DNA of 64,000 bases, from positions 1,984,001 to 2,048,000 of the forward strand of contig NZ_CAAHFH010000001.1 in the NCBI RefSeq assembly GCF_900890705.1, written 5' to 3'. The position numbers and the translations under genes were made by a program. The notes beneath the pieces are model-generated. The model was given only the letters and a program-made list of their open reading frames with translations, was not told the origin of the DNA and ran no database searches. Shown here in pieces: positions 9,009 to 18,756 of the stretch. Every line of letters starts with the position of its first letter. Position 1 is the first letter of the stretch. This stretch comes from Pontiella sulfatireligans (GTDB lineage: Bacteria > Verrucomicrobiota > Kiritimatiellia > Kiritimatiellales > Pontiellaceae).

Positions 9009-11702
9009 CTACTCAACAACCAGTTTATAATCTTCTACTTCACCATAGGTAAAACTGCCGCTGCCATCGGCGCTGAGGCCCGCCTGCGATGAATAGCTCA
9101 TGGCCACACGCATGCGGGTTTCACCTAATGAAGCTCCCGATGGAATCGTAATGCTACCGCTTCCACTGTATTGCTGGTTGCTTACCGTTAGGCATTGCTC
9201 ACCAGCATCCGTGAAGTCGCCGTCTCGATTGAAATCGATCCAAATGCTCAGATTTTCGCTGAAAGCCGTGCCCGAATACCCGTACGTCACCGTCATGGTG
9301 TGGCTGGAACCCGCAGTGACACTGGCGGAAACCGTGGTCCGATCCACGTAGCCGCCATCGGCGCCGGAACTCTGGTCGATTGTACTAAACTGAACGCGAC
9401 TGATCCATTCGTCACCTACATTGGTTCCGACACCTGCTGGATAACCGCTTGGCATTGCTCCGACAGAACTTACCGTAATATTTACCGTCGCGGCATCACT
9501 TCCGCCCGTGGCATCAACCTGCACCGTAAAGGTATTCAGACCAAGGTCACCTGCACCCGGAGTACCGGAAAGTGTACCATCGGAAGCCACACTCAACCAC
9601 GCCGGCCCGGAAACCTTCGAGAAGGTCATTGCATCGTTTTCAGGATCGGAGGCGGCACCCGCGACAGAACCACCATAGGCCGAGTTTGTCGCGGCGTTGC
9701 CCTTGCTGAACGGGTCAGCAGTGAATGCAGGAGGTTGATTGGCAAGCACCGTAATGTTCAGCATTGCGGTATCGCTTCCGCCTGCAGCATTCACCTGCAC
9801 CATAAAGGTGTTTAGACCAAGGTCACCTACCCCCGGAGTGCCGGAAAGTGTCCCATCGGAAGCCATACTCAACCACGCCGGTCCGGAAACTCTCGAGAAG
9901 GTCATCGAATTATGTTCAGGTTCGGAAGCGTCACCAGCGACAGAACCGCTGTAGGCCACATTTTCAATGCCGCTGGCCTTAGTCAATGGGTCCGCAGCAA
10001 ACAAAGGTGGCAGGTTGGCCGGAGCACTGATACGCAAGCGGACAAAGCGACTGTCATTCGTCGTAACGATCTGATTGGTTACCGCCTCAAAGCCGACTTC
10101 CAGCGGAGCAACTCCGCTCGGGGCGGCGGCGATAACACTCCAACTTCCGGCAACCAGGTTGGTACGTGCCTCGAGGGTGTAGGTCAGCTCGCGCTCGGTT
10201 GCATCGGTGCGACGGCGATAAATATAATGCATACCGTCAAAAATCGGAACAATTGCCGCTGCATCACCTGGATCTGTCGGCGATCCGCCGAGGGCATATT
10301 CCGTTAGGTTATTGAACATATCGCCATCGGGATTATCGAGCAGGCCGCTTTCGCTACCAAGGGCATATCCCCCGGCCCAATCTGCGAAATAATCAGTATC
10401 CGGCACATATTCCACCTTTAGTACGGGGGCAAAGGCACTCTCCCTCGAATCGATGGAGCGCTGGCTATCGAGCGGGTCACGAATCAGGCCAAACGAAACC
10501 AGACCGTTGGAAACCACCACCGAAGAGACCTCGAAAGAGGCCCAACTTCCGGAATTCACATCCTGATCGTCAAGATGGACTCCGTCGATCGGGGGGCGAT
10601 TGTTCCAGGTGAGCGTAGCCTCATCCCAGGATGTATCGGTCATGGAATAGATACCCACCCCTTTGGTGTGGCTCCCGCCGGAGTTATGCAACTCCAGCGT
10701 GGCAGACACAATTTCCCCCGGTACGTCGACATCAAACTTCATGTACGCTTCACGGTTATATCCATACGTAATTTGCGTAATCAATTTGAGTTGTGAATCC
10801 GAACCATAATTGGAGTTCGGTGACGTATCCTGAACATACGAATCATGTAGCGGGTTAAAACTAATCGTTGCCGAGACAAAATAAGTATCCACACTAAATT
10901 TCCATTCTGTTCCAGCCACTGTTCCGGTCGGTGTGACGGCATCAATACGCCAATAATAGGTCTGTCCCTCGGCCAGCGGCCCTGGATTGAAGATATTGTT
11001 GGTCTGGTTTCCAATCATTGGAAGGCTGCCGGATTCGGTGCCGAAATAAATATTATGTGAAGTCGCCTGATAGCCTTCCAACCACATCAGATCGGCATTG
11101 GTTTTTACATTATCGGAACCGTGTAGCGGAATGGGCGTGCAGGCCTGCGCAGCCTGACAACCCGGAATCCAATAATTGGAGTCTCCCGATTCATAGGCTC
11201 CGATATCGGGAGCCGACCCAACATATCCATCGGTTATTCCTGCGATCACCTTTCCTGAATCAACGAGATCGGAATCGGATTTCGGGCGGAAATCAAGGTT
11301 GGCCACATCACGAAGCTGATCGCTCGCGCTTCCGGATTCGAGATACCCGTTCCAGTTATTGGTGTGGTCGCCCGGAATGGGAACGACCAGCACCGAATCA
11401 GTTCGGTGGCCGGCAATCTTATCCCCCAGGTTGTTCCAGGTACGGCTGTTGATATTTTCATCATGCCCTAACACATCGCTGTATTCGGCCAGAATGATAA
11501 AGTCGTTTTTGGACAACCCGCCAAGTCCGGTGTTGTTATGGGTATCGTGGTCGTCGCCTTTAATCTGGAACGCCCCGTGCAGGTTCATGCCGACATTATG
11601 ATGATGAAGTCCGCTTAACCCGTCGTGCGCATCCCAGCGGTAGCCATATTTTTTGGCATCGTAGACCCAGTTATAGGAGCGGTCAGTCCCCGCAATGTGC
11701 GG
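9009..11702 (-). pseudogene. 3' part of a frameshifted giant beta-helix protein (CBM96-like, Ig and GEVED modules)
   Basis: This continues the gene that starts at 13095, in the next frame. Removing one G from the G8 tract at 11701-11708 joins the two parts into one protein of about 1360 residues. Module order, numbered on the joined protein: end of the beta-helix to ~635; linker IGAYESGDSNYWIPG; Fn3-like (~650-735); CBM96/DNRLRE-like (~740-895, with SYVQDTSPNSNYGSD and TWNNRPPID); DPDGD/TNL module (~900-1020); two tandem He_PIG-type Ig repeats (~1025-1205, SGPAWLSMASDGTLSGTPG and a near copy); and a GEVED domain ending FTYGEVEDYKLVVE. The last three domains are not seen on the paralogs in this window. 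The reading frame is well preserved after the shift, so decay is recent, or the shift is regulated, or it is a sequencing error. Confidence 0.75.
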
Positions 11703-13095
11703 GGGGGGAAACCTGAAAGGCCGCTCCGTCATGCACCTGGAGATACCCCCAGTTGTGAATGTGATTATATTTTTGCTTACGGGTTGCCGCCGGATTGGCT
11801 TTGCTCTTAAGCACCTCACGGTTTCCGGCCGTATGAAAGGTATTGCGCGTAAAACTATTTACTTGCTGGAGCGCCCCGTTTTTTCCCAGCCCAAGCATGG
11901 AGATGTGGCGAAACAGATTGTTATGATACGAAGACGCATCCGTGGCGCCGGAGCCAAAAAGAATGCCCATTTCGGCATATTCATAGACACAGTTGGTCAT
12001 GGCGAACGGCCCGTCGCCGATGTACGTTCCATAATCGGTCATGGCATCGTTGCTCTCCGCGGGATATTCGCCCAGCAAACGTCGGGATGCATCGGGAAAA
12101 GAGAAGGTGCAGTCTTCCACCACAAAATTCGCAGCATCGGAACGGAAGTTGTTTGCAAAAAAGTCCAGCCCTTTAATCGTGATGTAGGAGCAGGTGTTGT
12201 TCAGGGTAAAAGCACGTCTGATCGTCCGCCCTCGCACTTCGCTCCCGGTTGGATCGCCCCAGACATAAACCGTATTGTTGGAGGGCGTGTAATACCACTC
12301 TTCCGCCTGATCCAGTACATCCAGATGCTCCAAGATGAAAAACTTGTCGGTGCTGGAGTGGCCTTTCTTCGTTCCGGGACCGCTGTAGCTGGCGTGGGCC
12401 AATATGTTGCCGCCTGCGGTGTGTGACGTAATCAATCGCTCCTGATTCCCGTCCCCGCCCTGCGACAGGAAAGAATAGACGATCGAACCTCCCGTGAAGT
12501 CGATCCCCGTTCCTGCCAAATCGTGGTAAGTGGGATTGTTTTCCGTCTGACTGTATTCCGTCGTGCCCGGCATGTCCGCATTGGCCCAGGTGGTTTCCTT
12601 GCTCCACCATGTGCCGTCAACGGCTTCCGAACTTCCGGGCTTGGTCTGCAGCGGGTCCGTAGGGTTTGTGTTGGCATTCGGCCAACGGGCTGTCACCTGC
12701 ATACGACCGTTGATGAACAGCTGCCAGATATCCTTACTCAACGTGGTTTTGTAGATATTGCCGCTATGCGGCGTCCATGAACCGCCGATGTCCGACAGCG
12801 ATTCGGTTCCATCCAATATGACCTTTTCATCATTATAGTTTTTAAACGTCACCCGATTGCCCGCCGAGCCGTTTACGTTATCAACAACAACCGCCTCATG
12901 GTATGTACCGTCGCGGATATACACCGTACCGCCCGCCGTCACCACGTCTGCCGCTTTCTGAATCGTTGCAAACGGCTCACTGGTTGAGGTTCCCGATGCC
13001 GAATCGCTCCCGTTCGTGGCCACATAATAATCCACGGCCTGGGAATTGAAGACGATGGCGGCTAGACATAAAAAGATGGACGCTGTTGTTTTCAT
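11683..13095 (-). pseudogene. 5' part of the frameshifted giant beta-helix protein
   Basis: 470 residues before the frame runs out as ...AFQVSPPAHCGD. The signal peptide (1-20) is followed by VDYYVATNGSDSASG, EPFATIQKAADVV and IRDGTYHEAVVVDN, the same opening as the beta-helix proteins at 45085, 53950 and 57878. Turns with ITIKGLDFFANNF and FVVEDCTFSFP follow. If the frame were restored the text would read VSPP-HIAGTDRSYNWVYD and continue into the 3' part. As it stands, the product would be a secreted beta-helix lacking its closing turns and every C-terminal module. A terminator of the upstream gene lies at 13128-13160. Confidence 0.75.
11701..11708. repeat. G8 homopolymer at a frameshift
   Basis: Eight G on the plus strand, read as C8 by the minus-strand gene. 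The two reading frames of the beta-helix gene meet exactly here, and G7 would make the gene continuous. Confidence 0.85.
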
Positions 13096-13127
13096 TAATA
13101 CCTCTTATTAAATCTAATATTTACCGT

Positions 13128-13160
13128 CAAAAATCCCGGCCGGAAACACCGGACGGGACT
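13128..13160 (-). terminator. Rho-independent terminator after the gene at 13196
   Basis: Read on the minus strand, TCCCG and CCGG pair with CCGG and CGGGA around a 5-nt loop (one mismatch), followed by a run of five T. It lies between the gene ending at 13196 and the start of the beta-helix gene at 13095. Confidence 0.8.
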
Positions 13161-13195
13161 TTTCTCTTTCAACCGTTTGTTGAATTTTAGCCTTT

Positions 13196-16174
13196 CTATT
13201 TCTCAACCTGCAGGCGAATGAACTCCGCAGAGGCATCCGTGTCCGTGCGGTTGGTGACGGACTTGTAATTTCCGACTGAAGCTGATTCATCCACAAACTC
13301 GATTCCCGCCGAGTTCCAATTTGTGAACACGAGATTGTTGCCGGCTTCGACTACATAGGACAATGTTCCGTCGTCAGTGCGCTCGTTATGGACGTGGTAG
13401 AGCCAGTTGCTTCCACCATCCATTACTGTGGACACGACCGGTTTAATCGATGCGGCATCGCCACTATCCGTTGGATCACCATTCAGGGCATATTCCATCA
13501 GGTTGCTGAGGTCATCTCCATCAGGATCTGAATCCAGCGCCGTATCAAAGAAACCTGTGAACCCTGAAGCCCAGCCATCATAACCGGAAAGCACGACATC
13601 GCCGGTACGCACCAATAGGACATTGTCGATCTTCAGATCCGGCCCAAACGCATGGTAGAATACCAACGCCACATCCTGCCCATCCTGAACCGGCATGCCG
13701 GACAGCGTCATCTTTTCCGTGACATTGGCCGTATAGGTCTTGGAACCGAGCAACGTGAACGCTGCCGTTCCATCCGCAATCATATAGTCACTAAGAAGAG
13801 CATTCTCGGTATGCTTGATGCGCACCTGATTGACGTTACCGGTCGAATCCTGCGAGAGGGCATAGAACTCTACACGCACCACCGATTCGTTCGACGGGAA
13901 TCCACCAGTGATATCAATATCCAACGTCAGTTCATACTCCCCTGAAGTCAGCGGAATCGTATCCTGAACCCCGACATCGTCATACCCGCTCGTACCGGAC
14001 CGCGTAATAATCGCGGTTGCTTTGCTATTTAGATCGCCGGCCACTGATTTCAGCGCTTGGGACTCCCACGAGGTGAGAGTTCCCCGCCAGGTATTGTTGA
14101 CACCATTGGTGTTGGTATCGGTCTGATCCAATCCGGCAAAGATCGAATTCGTCGCGCTCAGATCACTGAAATCGGCTGCAATAACTGAATTCGGCGGATT
14201 GGGATCTTCTGCATTGGGGTCATATTCGCCTTCACGCGTCAGCGTCAGCTCATAGAGACGAATTTCCGGCGCACCGGAAGAGGAGAGATGGAACATAGCA
14301 TCCATACCGTCCTGAACATTCAGATAAACCGATCCGGTCGTTTTGCTCACCGCATTCGAACCTCTCAAGCTTCCACTGGGATGCTGCTCTGGATAGGCCG
14401 TGCCGTGTCCAACCGGACCGTTGTATTCCACATTTCCGGTGGTAGGATCCTGCGACACATAATCCGTATTGTTGGAGACAGAAAAAGCCTCCTGACCGAC
14501 CAAAGCATAGGCATCAATCGACCAAACGGCGGGGGTGCTGTTGCTGATCACTTCATAAACGAAGTCGTAACGGTAGAGGCCGTTCGTCAAGGCCACCGTA
14601 TCCACCGGCCCGAAATTATCCTGCCCGGCGGTCCCGGATTCGATGATATTAAATGAAGAACGGTTGTTTCCCGTGCCGGAGGTTTGCTTTAAATAACCAT
14701 CGGTATTGTATGAAATATTCTGTCCATACCATTTATTGGTCAGGAGTCCGAAATCATTAAGTGCCTGAGGCGAGCCATGGGGTTCGTCCACGCCGACGAT
14801 CGGATTGGCCATGAGCAGCTGCATGACGCCTTGGGGCAGGTTCACATACTGCACGGAAACCGGAACGGTTTCGGTATAGTTGGTGCTTCCGCCCAGTTCA
14901 CCCCAGACTACCTCAACATTCGCTGTTGCGGTGTCTTTGCTTCCTAATTGCCCGCCGGAATTGTCGAACACAATTGAGATGGTCGAGTTCGAAGGCGCAG
15001 GATCCGTCAGGGTAAACGGTGAGGTGGTGGTTGAGAACCCATTGGTCGATGCATCGAGAATATTGATCGCCGTGATCTGGACATTGGTGTGTCCTGGACG
15101 CCCCTGATCATAGGAAACCGTCAAGTCATTCGTCACTGCGGTATCGGGGTATCCCAACGACATGACCAGACTACTGTCAATTTCGAAACCGACCGCCGGA
15201 TTCCTGAAACGGCCAATCAGTTCAATTTCGTTGGTATTCATGGTGCCGTTGCCAACTTCCGTCCAGACCACATCCACTGAACCGGTGGTGCTCCATGCGT
15301 CAACGGCAGGACCAATCGGGCCAGCAAGGGTAGCGTCAAATTCAATTTTGAGTAGTGCGTTGGACGGGTTGGGATCATTCATGGTGAACGGAGTGCTCGT
15401 TAAAACACTGAATTCATTCGAATCGCTTGTAACCACCAGATTTTCAATCTGCACACTGGAAAACTCCCCGATGAAGCTGGCGACAATTTCATTGGTGGAC
15501 ACCGTTGCCGGATAATCGGACTCAAAGGTCAATGAGTCATTCGGGTTCAGGTTGAATGCGAAGGAGGATGTATCGGCCGCAATCGCCACGTTGTCGATAT
15601 AGGTATTATCCGTGGATGCGTTACCTGAGTTACCCGACACGGAGAGGCGGAACGTGGCGGTTCCACCGTCTTCCAGCGTACGGTCAGCCAACCCGGAAAG
15701 ATCGATATCATAGCCGATATAGCCGTCCTGAGCAATGGGCAGCGTGTCGCTGTCGATGACTCCCGCAGTAAGCGATCCGCCACCCAGAATTTCCACGGAA
15801 TAATCTTCCGCCGCCGTTGCCTTACGGGCGCAACCGCGGAAAACAAACCACGCCAGATCGACGGCGCTGCCTGTATTATTGGTTACCGCAAAATCGATAG
15901 AGGCTGTAACCCCGACACTCGCCGGAAACAGTTTCCATGATGTATCGTTACTATTGGCCGCATCGGAAACAGCCGTTCCGGTGCCATAGATACCGGAGTT
16001 GTCTTCCTGGGCATCATTCGCCACACTGCTCCAACCGCTACTGTTCGCGAATCCGTCCAGACTGCTGCCTCCGACCGGATCTCCTGTAGTCGGATCGGAA
16101 AACCCGATTAACAAACCCGCCTGAACCGTCCCGGCCATGGCGACCGCCAAGCTTAACCATCTCCATCGTTTCAT
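13196..16174 (-). CDS. Large secreted multidomain beta-sandwich protein, function unknown
   Basis: 992 residues from the ATG at 16174, chosen because AGGAG lies 8 nt upstream and a clean signal peptide (MKRWRWLSLAVAMAGTVQA) follows. An upstream in-frame start would add 20 non-signal residues. Residues ~20-215 form a beta-sandwich. Two or more Ig-like repeats follow (landmarks: SNEFSVLTSTPFTMNDPNPSN and NGFSTTTSPFTLTDPAPSN), and the same repeat occurs in the protein at 58910-61216. Two further sandwich modules end with DNVLLVRTGD. Residues ~865-992 are the DPDGDDLSNLMEYALNGDP module shared with the beta-helix paralogs. No catalytic motif is seen; a surface adhesin or glycan-binding role is possible. 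It has its own terminator. Confidence 0.8.
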   Translation of the reverse strand: MKRWRWLSLAVAMAGTVQAGLLIGFSDPTTGDPVGGSSLDGFANSSGWSSVANDAQEDNSGIYGTGTAVSDAANSNDTSWKLFPASVGVTASIDFAVTNNTGSAVDLAWFVFRGCARKATAAEDYSVEILGGGSLTAGVIDSDTLPIAQDGYIGYDIDLSGLADRTLEDGGTATFRLSVSGNSGNASTDNTYIDNVAIAADTSSFAFNLNPNDSLTFESDYPATVSTNEIVASFIGEFSSVQIENLVVTSDSNEFSVLTSTPFTMNDPNPSNALLKIEFDATLAGPIGPAVDAWSTTGSVDVVWTEVGNGTMNTNEIELIGRFRNPAVGFEIDSSLVMSLGYPDTAVTNDLTVSYDQGRPGHTNVQITAINILDASTNGFSTTTSPFTLTDPAPSNSTISIVFDNSGGQLGSKDTATANVEVVWGELGGSTNYTETVPVSVQYVNLPQGVMQLLMANPIVGVDEPHGSPQALNDFGLLTNKWYGQNISYNTDGYLKQTSGTGNNRSSFNIIESGTAGQDNFGPVDTVALTNGLYRYDFVYEVISNSTPAVWSIDAYALVGQEAFSVSNNTDYVSQDPTTGNVEYNGPVGHGTAYPEQHPSGSLRGSNAVSKTTGSVYLNVQDGMDAMFHLSSSGAPEIRLYELTLTREGEYDPNAEDPNPPNSVIAADFSDLSATNSIFAGLDQTDTNTNGVNNTWRGTLTSWESQALKSVAGDLNSKATAIITRSGTSGYDDVGVQDTIPLTSGEYELTLDIDITGGFPSNESVVRVEFYALSQDSTGNVNQVRIKHTENALLSDYMIADGTAAFTLLGSKTYTANVTEKMTLSGMPVQDGQDVALVFYHAFGPDLKIDNVLLVRTGDVVLSGYDGWASGFTGFFDTALDSDPDGDDLSNLMEYALNGDPTDSGDAASIKPVVSTVMDGGSNWLYHVHNERTDDGTLSYVVEAGNNLVFTNWNSAGIEFVDESASVGNYKSVTNRTDTDASAEFIRLQVEK

Positions 16175-16248
16175 CTCTTCTCTCCTGTTTTGGTTGTCTC
16201 TCAGCAAAAAATTCCCAAAAACAACATTAGTCATTTAATGCGGGCTTA

Positions 16249-16271
16249 ACTCCACCCATCTCAGGCGGAGT
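16249..16271 (-). promoter_or_regulatory. Leader hairpin upstream of the gene at 16174
   Basis: ACTCC pairs with GGAGT, with further pairing inside, about 75 nt upstream of the ATG in a divergent intergenic region where no terminator is needed. Similar AACTCCGCC-type hairpins lie 40-90 nt upstream of the minus-strand starts at 42036, 57878 and 61216. A regulatory role is inferred. Confidence 0.35.
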
Positions 16272-16446
16272 ACTTCATTATTCATTCAGCCAGACCAGAG
16301 GGTTCTAAACAGTCGAATCAAAAGTTTTTTTATCGAAGACAAAGCGCCAAGGTGTGGCCACGCATGGTACACACGTGCTTGTAGATCCCGCTTATTCTGG
16401 TATAAGAAGTATTCAGATGAAGGGTATATCGGAAAAAGGAAACGCA

Positions 16447-16713
16447 ATGAAAAGATGGATAATAGTTCTCCTTTGCGGAATGCTGATCAGCAGTGTTCAG
16501 GCTGCCGAACAGGCATTTCGCAATATCGACACCGACAAGGACGGTAGAATTTCCAAGGCGGAGTATACTGAAAGCATAAGGCAACGTTTTGAGAAACAAG
16601 GCAAGGAAGGCTATAAAAAAGAAGCTGACAACCAGTTCAAGCGCAAGGATAAAAACAAGGATGGCTATCTCGACGAAGAGGAATTTTCCATCAGAGTTAA
16701 GCGGAAGAAATAA
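16447..16713 (+). CDS. Small secreted EF-hand protein
   Basis: 88 residues from the ATG at 16447, chosen because AAAGGA lies just upstream and a signal peptide (MKRWIIVLLCGMLISSVQA) follows. Two canonical EF-hand loops are visible, DTDKDGRISKAE and DKNKDGYLDEEE, both with acidic residues at positions 1, 3, 5 and 12. The rest is strongly charged. It probably binds calcium in the periplasm or outside the cell. It is divergent from the adhesin-like gene and converges with the kinase gene, 15 bp away, so a link to kinase sensing is possible but is only positional. Confidence 0.85.
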   Translation: MKRWIIVLLCGMLISSVQAAEQAFRNIDTDKDGRISKAEYTESIRQRFEKQGKEGYKKEADNQFKRKDKNKDGYLDEEEFSIRVKRKK

Positions 16714-16728
16714 TCCTTCATCCTGCGC

Positions 16729-18756
16729 TCACTCCGCTAACGGCAACTCGATAACCGTGATATATCCGGGGACATTCTTGATTTGACTCTCCCTGAACTG
16801 CCCGGGAGCAACAACCACCTCTGCGAGTAAATCAAAACTTTTCAAGGCACCTAGTCCAGCAATGGATTCAGCGTTGCGAATGTCCAAACGGGCAAGGGGA
16901 AGATCCCGTAATGTACCCAACTTGGAAAAGTCGGTATCGCGTAATTCGAGTGTATGCAGGTTGAGCCATCGAAGCAGACTCTGATGCGAGGTTCCACGGT
17001 CACCGCTCTTTAAGTTTTCCAGCCCCGCCCCTCCAATGGTGAGCGAACGCTGCTCGGCATCAAATTCATAAATGCGGTTGGTCCAAGCAGGGTTGAATGA
17101 CTCTAACACCGCTTCTACCACAATACTGCGATCCGACAAATCGGGACGACGCCTAAGGTCATAAGCCGCCATCTTTTCTATCAATGTTCGTCGGAAGGCT
17201 TGTGAGCCATGCTTGACGGAGCGAAACAGCTCAGCCAACTCATCAGGTTTCAACAGCTCATCGTCCACTTTGCCTGCAGCATACTTCGCGGCAACGGCTT
17301 CCAATGGGACATATTTTTGCGCATATTGAAGAAGGCCAGAGGACTCGTTAAAACACTGCTGGATAAACAGGATATAACCCTTTTCACTGCGGATATAGGT
17401 GTCTTTGGGATTGAGTTCAATCGCCAGATTCAGCTGATAGAGCATTTCCAGATAGGCTCGTTCATCCCGATGAGCAACATAGGGGAGCATATCGGATGCC
17501 GCCAAACTGCTGTCGAGCAGTTCGGTGGCATGATCCCGTTGCCTCTCTTCCGCCCGTTCCTTTTCCGCACGATACAGCCGGAAGGAGTTTTCCGCATGCT
17601 CTTTTGCCGTGCGCTCGCGCTGTTCCCGCTCCCTAAGAGCCACCATAAACCAGGCGGTAATGGCCATGACCAAAACCAAACCAATGGCTATGGTCCGGCA
17701 GATCCGGCGATTGCGCTTATACAGCAACATAAGCATTCGCCCAAACCCCGCCCCCTCGGCGGAGGTCGGAAATCCTAGCAGATAATTACGAATATCACTA
17801 CACAGCTCTTCAACTCCTCGGTAACGCTGCTCCGGTTCAAGCGCCATAGCCTTGTGGACTGCTGCCACGAGGCTCTTCGGGGCCGAGTGCGGGATAGCAC
17901 CGGTTGTCCCCTTCAAGGTCATCGACATAATCTGCTCACTGCTCCCTGAAAATGGCGCGACATGGGCCAACAGCGAAAATAAAATGGCTCCGAGCGCATA
18001 AACGTCGGCCTGATCGGTCGGCCGAGACAATCCTTTAATCTGTTCCGGTGCCATAAACCCCGGGGTTCCGCGGATTTTCCCGAATGCCGTCACCGAATTG
18101 AGCAGGTCGGGATGCATCCGCAACGGATCTTCACCGATTCCCTCTTCATCCACAATACAGCCCAATCCCCAGTCGCAAACCTTGACCTCACCGAACGGGG
18201 CTACCTGAATATTGCCCGGTTTCAGATCCAGATGCAGCACCCCCTGCGAATGGGCATAGGCCACGGCATCACACACCTTGACAAAGATATCCAGCAACAC
18301 TTCCAGCGGATAGCGGTCACGGTGAACGGCATCTCCCTCGTTCAGCTTCTTAAGGATTCCGGCCAGCGAATCCCCTACCTTCAGCTCCATGGTAAAGAAC
18401 GGGCGCCCGGCATCGTTTATGCCGATATTATAAATGGAAATAATGTTTGGATGTTCCAGCCGGGCAGTCAAACACGCTTCACGCAGAAAAGGCTCGAACC
18501 ATTCCTCAGGAGCCGTTTCGTGAAGGGTAGCCATGGCCACATAACGATCAGCCTTGCAGTCATGCACCCGACTGATCGTCTTCATTCCGCCAACGGCAAT
18601 TGTGTCACAAAAACTGTACCGGTCCGTAACATCCCGAATACGGGTAAACAGGGTGTATTCACTGCTGAGATCATCGGCGGAAGATTCGGTGTCATAAAGG
18701 CCGGCCAATCGCTCTTCACGAGAACCAGGAAGCTCGTTGTTTTCCCTGTCGGCCAT
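16729..18756 (-). CDS. Transmembrane Ser/Thr protein kinase with WNK-like lysine placement and LRR-like C-terminus
   Basis: 675 residues. The kinase domain spans ~45-330. It has VGGMKTISRV (glycine loop with K59), VAMATL where VAIK is expected (A76 replaces the beta-3 lysine), E93 in helix C, HLDLKPGN (D177, K179, N182), DWG (D195), RGTPGFMAPE (229-238) and DVYALGAIL. A single membrane segment lies at ~352-374, followed by a charged coiled-coil (~375-415), a helical TPR-like stretch and a leucine-rich tail (LHTLELRDTDFSKLGTLRDL, ~600-640). The part after the membrane would be periplasmic. Its start overlaps the sigma gene stop as TAATG, so the two are translationally coupled. It probably transmits an external signal to the sigma factor. 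It could also be a pseudokinase, but all other catalytic residues are present. Confidence 0.88.
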   Translation of the reverse strand: MADRENNELPGSREERLAGLYDTESSADDLSSEYTLFTRIRDVTDRYSFCDTIAVGGMKTISRVHDCKADRYVAMATLHETAPEEWFEPFLREACLTARLEHPNIISIYNIGINDAGRPFFTMELKVGDSLAGILKKLNEGDAVHRDRYPLEVLLDIFVKVCDAVAYAHSQGVLHLDLKPGNIQVAPFGEVKVCDWGLGCIVDEEGIGEDPLRMHPDLLNSVTAFGKIRGTPGFMAPEQIKGLSRPTDQADVYALGAILFSLLAHVAPFSGSSEQIMSMTLKGTTGAIPHSAPKSLVAAVHKAMALEPEQRYRGVEELCSDIRNYLLGFPTSAEGAGFGRMLMLLYKRNRRICRTIAIGLVLVMAITAWFMVALREREQRERTAKEHAENSFRLYRAEKERAEERQRDHATELLDSSLAASDMLPYVAHRDERAYLEMLYQLNLAIELNPKDTYIRSEKGYILFIQQCFNESSGLLQYAQKYVPLEAVAAKYAAGKVDDELLKPDELAELFRSVKHGSQAFRRTLIEKMAAYDLRRRPDLSDRSIVVEAVLESFNPAWTNRIYEFDAEQRSLTIGGAGLENLKSGDRGTSHQSLLRWLNLHTLELRDTDFSKLGTLRDLPLARLDIRNAESIAGLGALKSFDLLAEVVVAPGQFRESQIKNVPGYITVIELPLAE

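Noticed and set aside
9475..10010. Tandem ~270-bp repeats considered as a CRISPR-like or mobile repeat
   Set aside because: They encode two in-frame He_PIG-type Ig domains (SGPAWLSxASDGTLSGTPG) of the beta-helix protein.
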